A program made the position numbers and the translations under genes. From Luscinia megarhynchos (Eukaryota; Chordata; Aves; Passeriformes; Turdidae), in the NCBI GenBank assembly GCA_034336665.1, contig CM067589.1, positions 1,807,720 to 1,871,719 of the forward strand: 64,000 nucleotides of DNA. Direction: 5' to 3'. How positions within the stretch are numbered: the first letter of the stretch is position 1; each line of letters starts with the position of its first letter. Shown here piece by piece: positions 57,773 to 64,000 of this stretch. The notes beneath the pieces were generated by a model, which had not been told where the DNA came from, ran no database searches, and worked only from the letters and a program-made list of their open reading frames with translations.

Positions 57773-60700
57773 AGCAAAGAATAAGAACCCCAGAACCTGC
57801 AGGCACTCCCAGCTCCCCAAAGAACCCCAGCCCTGGGCTGACTGAGGCAGATCCTGGAACAGGCTCCAGGGGAGAGGAGATTCAGGATGGAAAAATGACC
57901 TTAAAGAAAAACCCTCTTACCAACAACAGCTAGAACCTGCCTAAACTTCATTCCTGCTCCAACAGGGAGCAGTGCTCATCAGTCACCTCCCCAGCCTTGG
58001 CTTCTCCTCTGCTCTTCTCAGGTATTTCCAGTAGGTATGGAATACCACATAAAGAGACAGGAGCCCTGCTGCAGCTCAGAATTACATCTGAAATAACAAT
58101 ACTGCCTGAAATTCCGAGTTAAAACATCGGAACACAGAAAATACAAGTCCAATTTTTAAGTGACAACTACTTTGCACCACAGAACCTTTTGAACACACTC
58201 CCAGCTCTCAAACAAACTCACCACCACACCAAGGCCGGGGCTGGGAGGGCACTGCAGGCACCCACACAGCAGCAACTCCCTGAGAATTCTGTCCCCCAGG
58301 AGCTGCAACCAGAAACTGCACAAAACCACTCAGGTGCCACCCTCCTCCCAAAGTGCCCCACACAGGACACCCTGATTCTTCTGAACTGCACCCAGATCCA
58401 GAGATTCCCACAAAGGGAATGGGGAAACCATGCAGTCCAGCTGAACACTCTCCAGGAAATAAAACCTTTGCAAAGGTCTTATTAATTTATTCTTACATCA
58501 AGATATTTGCTTTTATCTCCTAGGGATTGAAGGGATGTCCAGTCTTTATGCCCAAAGTTAGAGCCCAGGTATTTAAAACAGATGGTGTTTGAGACCAAGA
58601 TGATGACTAGCAGAATTTTTGGGTTTGTTGTGTCCCCCAAAAGGACAGAGCACTAGCAGCTCTCTCCCAAACATCAGAGCAGCAACAGAAAGAGGATTAA
58701 ACAACAGACAGAATTTTAAGAGAAGAAATCTCAGTAGAACATGTCTCTAACTGGAGCACGTTTCAGGGAATGCAGTGAACTGCAGAGCTGCAGTCTAGAT
58801 GTCTTGTTTCAAAAAGCACACAACTTCAAAGCATGAGCTGTGCTCTGCCATGCAGCAGCACTGAACTTGGCTGGAGTCCCTCCTCTCCCAACAGCAACAA
58901 AGGAACCCTGTTCTTCCCCAGCAGACAGCAAACACTGGCACAGGATTTCAGGAGACACCTGTTGGGGCTGGAAGAGCTCTGGGGGCAGCAGAGGTGGCCC
59001 AGGGAGCCCCGAGAGCCACCCTGGCTCCTCTGGCCCAGCTCAAACAGCTCCACACACACACACAGCTGCTCCCTGGGGAACAGCTTCAGGAGATGCTCAG
59101 GCACATTCCAGAGCTGAACTCTTACCTCCCAGAGAAGCACTTTCCCCTTATTTCCCTAAGGAAAAAACCAAAATGCTGCAAAACCCACTTGGGCTTTGCT
59201 CAAGGATGATTTACACTTATTAAAAATAAAAATCTTTGCATGCAAACTATGCCAACTATTCCTGCTGAGAGCCTGTGAAAGGCCCATCCTTGGAGATCTG
59301 GGGCAATGGGCAAAGCTGTGGCACCTGCACAGGCAGCAGCCCCTCCTCACTACAGCCTCTTCCATTAGCAGCACAACAGCAGAGACCTCCACAGGCTCCA
59401 GTTTGGAGGAAAAAGGGGAGAGTAAGGCTGGTGTGAGCTAAAAAGCAGCAGTTAATGGTTTTGGGCAAAACTTTGCTCCCCAGAGACACCAGCCCAGACT
59501 GATACAGGAGGATCCTGATGCTGACCTTCACGAGGCAGCAGAGAACTCAGGGCTGATGTCCTTTGATATAAAAACAGAACTTACAACAACAAAAAAACTA
59601 CAAGAAGTCTATTGGTCCTTATAAACAAGTCCTGGACAAACTGGTAACTGTGTTCAGTTTAGTTTATTACAAACAAATTAATTTGCAACCACATAATTCC
59701 ATCTGAAGGCTGACTAAGCAAGGCTTACAGGCTGTTTTCTACTGACAAGCCTCATCTTTCAAAGCTCCTTATCTAACAGCTCTCTGCTTTTGCCACAGCA
59801 AGTCAGAAAACTAAGATAAAACACAGGTGGGGCAGACCCCACCTCCTGCTTTCCTAAAACCTGCTTTAATAAAATTGTATTGAGATTGTATTGAAAAGAC
59901 ACTCCAGATTTCTTCCTTGCAGCCAACAAACTTCACCAAAGTTGGTTGCACACCAGGCACTCAGTGTGTACAGACACACTCCAAAATGCTTTCAAGCCTT
60001 TCAAAACTCACTGTAAATTCACACAAGTCATTCACAATTCCCTATAGTTTAAAAAACACCAGCAGCTAAAAACAGGATTGTACATCACATGTGCAAGAGA
60101 AAACAAAACCATTTTCTACTTTAGAACAGTTGGATTCAGCTGCTGTTTGGGAAATGTTCAGTCAATTGCATTTATTTTATTTCTGTGACTCAGGATTCCT
60201 GCAGCCTGCTTCTCTTCCCAGAGACACCTGAGTTATCCTTCAGCACTTCCCAGCTTTTGGCTGGCCTGTTACACATTTTTATGTGGTCACAGCCCTGCTG
60301 CTCGTGTCTGGTGATGAACACAACCCTGCAGAAGAGCAGAATGCTGCTGATTATTTCGTAAAAGAGCTCCCCAGAATGCAGTATTAATTTAATCTCATTT
60401 AGAACAGAAAGATTCAGCATTTCATTCTGCAAGGGAGAGATGCTTTCTACTATGTCAAGGCAGCGAGCAAGAAATCAAAATAATGAGTTCAGAGCCACAT
60501 TGCTGGGTTCACACAGACTGCAATTCCATAATGTGAAAGAATAAACTGCTGTCTTGAGCAATTAGGCAGCATTTCCTATTCACAAAAGCACATCCTCCCT
60601 GGGTGTCACTGAACACTGCACTGATTCCAAGCAACTCAGCTGCTCTGGATAAAAAAAAAAGAAAAATAAATCCTATTTCTTGCTGGCAAGGTGAGTTACT

Positions 60701-60998
60701 GGAAGGCTCTTTCCTTGCCAAGGACAATGCAGGACTGGATCAAGCAGATGTGGCAGGTTTGCCTCTTACAGGGCTGGAAATGCAAACAGGACAGGACAGA
60801 CAGACAGACCCCAACCCAGACAAACCCCAACCCCACCGTGCCCCTGTCACCCAGGGGTGCTTTTCCAGCTGCTCTCCCCCCTAAATGAACAGCCCTGTCA
60901 GGTGCCTCTGCACAGCAATAACCCCAGGGTTTGGGCCCTGGGGTCACTGCTGGACTTTGGGGGACGAGGCCTCTCCCAGGCAGGGCAGATCCAGAACC

Positions 60999-61095
60999 CC
61001 AGAATGGTCTGGGCTGGAAAGGACCTTAAAAACCTTAAAAACCATCTTGCTGCACTCCCTGACGTGGGCAGGGACACTTCCCAGGGCAGGGACAC
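60999..61095 (-). mobile_element. CR1 LINE fragment (3' end, antisense)
   Basis: Plus strand CCCAGAATGGTCTGGGCTGG, AAAGGACCTTAAAAACC and GTGGGCAGGGACACTTCCCA, the complement of the CR1 terminus. It is followed by five short GGGACACTTCCCAGGRCA tandem copies to 61155. Confidence 0.83.
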
Positions 61096-62569
61096 TTCCC
61101 AGGACAGGGACACCCTCCCAGGACAGGGACACTTCCCAGGGCAGGGACACTTCCCAGCCTTGGACACTTCCAGCCATGGGAAATTCCCTGGTTCCCTCCT
61201 GCTCTGCCCCAAGACAACTGAGACCTCACTCTGCAAAGTTAAATTTAGAGCAGTGCATCCAGCTCCCTCTGGGTGAAAGCCAGCACTGCCCTCTCTGAGA
61301 CACCCAACTCCATGGCCCACAGAGCAGGGGAAAGGGAGATGCTCTTCTGCAAGATTTAGAGATCAGAAAGTTCAGGGTGCAAGGTGGAAAGAGAAGCCAT
61401 GGGAACAAGAACTGGTGAGAAAAACGAAGAACTAAATTATTTTAGGCTATAAAGAAATGGTTATGTGTTAACTGTGTCTGTAAGGACACACAAAAAGGGT
61501 CTTCATGCCCCCACTTCATCCATATTTCCCAGGGCCAAACCAAAGCCACCTCTCTGTACCACCCCATCCCTCCACAAGTGATTCATGTCACACTGTTGGC
61601 TGCTCCACCAGAAATTTATTTTTCTTGGATAGATTTTCCTCAGCCCTTTCACTCAGGTCAAGCCAAGACACACTCTCTACTCCAGGACTTTTCACAAGGA
61701 CCAGATAATGTTTGTTTCATGCCAAGACACAAGGCAGGAGGCAGAATAAAAGATCTGAGGAGCAATCAGGACACTTTCTACCTTCTGAGCAAACTCCACT
61801 GCAGTTCAAGTGCCACATTTGGAGTGTCTCATACTCTAATTTTATTTTCATGCTGTGTGAAGTCTGCAATAAATATCCAGCAATTCTGTAAGGAGTTGGA
61901 AAGGAAGAATATTGGTGTTTCTTTAACTTAGACCCTTTGTAACCAGCAGTATGTTCTTTAATACTGGGCTCCAACTTGCAAGAATAGATTTTTCTTGAAG
62001 ATAGGATATTTTTAGAAGATGTTTTGATTGGTGGCTTTGAAACATCTTATCCAAAAAGCAGAGCTACCATCGTGATCCCAAATCTCCTCAGTCTCTCAAA
62101 AAATCACGGCATCAATCTCATCAGGAGGATTTTTTATCAAAGATGTGCTCAGGAGGGTTTTCCTGTTCTTTTGGGGGAAGGGAGTGGGAGTGAATGGAGC
62201 ATTACTCACCCTGCAGTCACCACTTTCTAGGACTTGGGTTTTTCTGAAGAAGTGAATACTAGAATTTTTTTTTTTAATTTAGTTTTTTTTGTTTACAAGC
62301 AGAAACAAACCATGTCACATCCACATGTCTACAAGCCAGGACAAGAGCCAAAACAACTGAGCTGGGGCAACTTCCAGTCAAGTAATCCACGAGGAAAGGC
62401 AGCAAATGAGAACAGTTTGGAGTGTCACAGCATCTTCCAGACCTTACTGCTTGGGAAAACTGAAAGAGGCTCACACAAAGAACAGAAACAGGTTCTCATT
62501 CCACTGGGACTTGTGAGGAGGGCTGCAAGCAGCACTGTCAGGCTGAGAGTCCTGCCCAAGGCAGGGCTG

Positions 62570-62780
62570 ACACACAGGACTGTCCCCAGGGCTGGCACAG
62601 CCCCAGGACCCTCCCCAGGACCCTGCCCCAGGACTGACACAGCCCCAGGACCCTCCCCAGGACCCTCCCCAGGACCCTCCCCAGGGCTGGCACAGCCCCA
62701 GGACCCTCCCCAGGACCCTCCCCAGGGCTGGCACAGCCCCAGGACCCTCCCCAGGACCCTCCCCAGGACCCTGCCCGCTG
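62570..62780. repeat. Minisatellite of CCCCAGGACCCTCCCCAGGA units
   Basis: Tandem 14-bp CAGGACCCTCCCC units interrupted by GGGCTGGCACAGCCC or GGACTGACACAGCCC, giving a higher-order pattern of about 40-54 bp. Confidence 0.92.
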
Positions 62781-63478
62781 CAGGCTCACCCCGGGCTGAG
62801 CTGACCCCTCCCTGCTCTTCTCCTGCCCATCCAGCCTCACTGCACATGCCAGGAGAAAGCTCCAACACATGGGAGGTTTTCAAACACATTCACAAGCTCT
62901 GAAGCCAAGAGTTTCACAAGGAAAGCCAACACAAAAGTCATTGTCCCAGGACAAAGAGCCTGGCTGCGAGTCCATGGCTGCACAGCTCCAGAGGGCCAAG
63001 GCATCTGCAGCCACAGCATCACACCCAAACCTCCCCAGACCCAGAGGATTCCCAGCTCTGGAACAGAGAGCACAAGCTGTTTTCATTGGAGGAGCTGCAG
63101 GGAGCTGTGAGAGGACTGGCACTGTAACCAGGCAGTGCAGCTCTGCACTGTCAGCTCACCAGAGAGGGTGGGATGTTCCCATCCAAATGAAACAGAAAAG
63201 AACCTTGGTAAAAGGGAAAACGTCCCTCTGAAATCATCATACGATCTTGTGCAATACATGCAACTTTGGAAGTGACATTACCCAGCTCTGAGCTAACAGG
63301 CAATTAGAGTGACTGGAAAAGGGAGATTTTTGCATTCTACATTCTCCAAGACATCTCTGTGAAGGAAGACAACACTTTTCCATCAGCTCTCTGCCCTAAT
63401 GTGTGTCAAAAACCCATCAGAGGCTGGATGGAGATGATTAATCCTGGAGGGAGCCGGGCAGCTGCTGCTCTCCAGGCA

Positions 63479-63508
63479 GGGAGGAGGAGGAGGAGGAGGA
63501 GGAGGAAG
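63479..63508. repeat. (GGA)n microsatellite
   Basis: About nine GAG/GGA triplets in KANSL1 intron 2. Confidence 0.9.
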
Positions 63509-63936
63509 AGCTACCTGGCTCCTTTCTGAGACAGCAGCATGAGCCACAGCTGAGGAGATAATCACAAATTCTCAGAACCCCCTTTATCTCACCAAGCATC
63601 AGCTAAATGAATAAACCAAGATGCTTTTGCACAAGCTACTCTCAGAAATGAAGTGAAACCCAGGAGAGCTCCATTACTTCAATTAATAGTCCTGCTTGCA
63701 GCAGGTCAGCAGCTCCCAAGGGCAGCGAGGACAGGCCCAGCCCACTGCCCCTCATCCAACAGAATCAATCCCCCATCGCTGGGCAATGAGCACCCAGCTC
63801 ACTGCAAAGCTCCAGCACAGCTCTGTAGGACCCAACAGGAAAAAAAGAAAAAGAAGGAAAAAAAGAGAAAAGGCTTCCCTGGATATGCTTTCTTGAAAAT
63901 TTTGGCTGCAGTCTGTCAAACTGGAAGGAAAATTAC

Positions 63937-64000
63937 AGTTTTACAGAATCTCAGAATGGCTGGGCTGGGAGGGACCTTAAAGCTCATCCAGTGCCACCCC
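63937..64000 (-). mobile_element. CR1 LINE fragment (3' end, antisense), cut by window end
   Basis: Plus strand TTACAGAATCTCAGAATGGC, TGGGCTGGGAGGGACCTTAA and AGCTCATCCAGTGCCACCCC, a textbook antisense CR1 terminus. A purine-rich A/G tract lies just before it (63838-63880). Confidence 0.88.

Larger units (their letters stand above)
41442..64000 (-). other. KANSL1: KANSL1 intron 2 (continues beyond window)
   Basis: At least 22.5 kb of intron. Human exon 2 is a single coding exon of about 1.3 kb holding the start codon; no minus-strand reading frame of that kind occurs here, so it must lie past 64000. The stretch contains the 86-bp array, a 135-bp direct repeat, several CR1 fragments and three minisatellites. 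The unlisted intervals between these look like ordinary unique intron, and no other gene was recognised on either strand. Confidence 0.8.

Overview
This window is vertebrate genomic DNA, almost certainly from a bird. Several fragments of the avian CR1 LINE family are present, and the two genes seen are tail to tail in the order known for MAPT-KANSL1 (human 17q21.31). The DNA is GC-rich, has compact exons, and its introns are full of minisatellites, as expected of a bird microchromosome. No bacterial, viral or RNA gene was recognised. Exon borders were read by eye from splice signals, codon phase and remembered human protein sequence; no alignment was run.

1-17.5 kb, plus strand: the 3' two thirds of MAPT (microtubule-associated protein tau). 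Ten coding exons can be placed: exon 5 (2086-2132), a cysteine/proline-rich exon at the exon 6 position (2919-3032), exon 7 (4551-4653), a 51-nt exon at the exon 8 position (5115-5165), exon 9 (5502-5764), TWO tandem copies of exon 10 (9929-10021 and 10165-10257), exon 11 (12956-13037), exon 12 (13140-13252) and exon 13 with the stop codon (14961-15176). All phases agree, giving up to 390 residues here. The 3' UTR runs to a conserved poly(A) signal at 17459. The second exon 10 would give a five-repeat tau.

About 17.8-64 kb, minus strand: KANSL1, scaffold of the NSL histone acetyltransferase complex. Thirteen coding exons (41441 down to 19319) match human exons 3-15 in order and phase and encode about 650 residues, including the WDR5-binding ART motif and the C-terminal PEHE/MOF-binding region. 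The large human coding exon 2 and the start codon must lie beyond 64000, so 41442-64000 is intron. The two genes converge with only about 300 bp between their predicted 3' ends.

The most notable features are: the exon 10 duplication, with the splice-regulating stem-loop kept at both donors; tandem arrays that touch splice sites, above all an 86-bp array that re-copies the KANSL1 exon 3 acceptor and 17 nt of exon; a KANSL1 exon 7 that looks 13 codons short and sits between two arrays; and an array of G-quadruplex-like units with acceptor look-alikes just after the exon 6-like cassette of MAPT.
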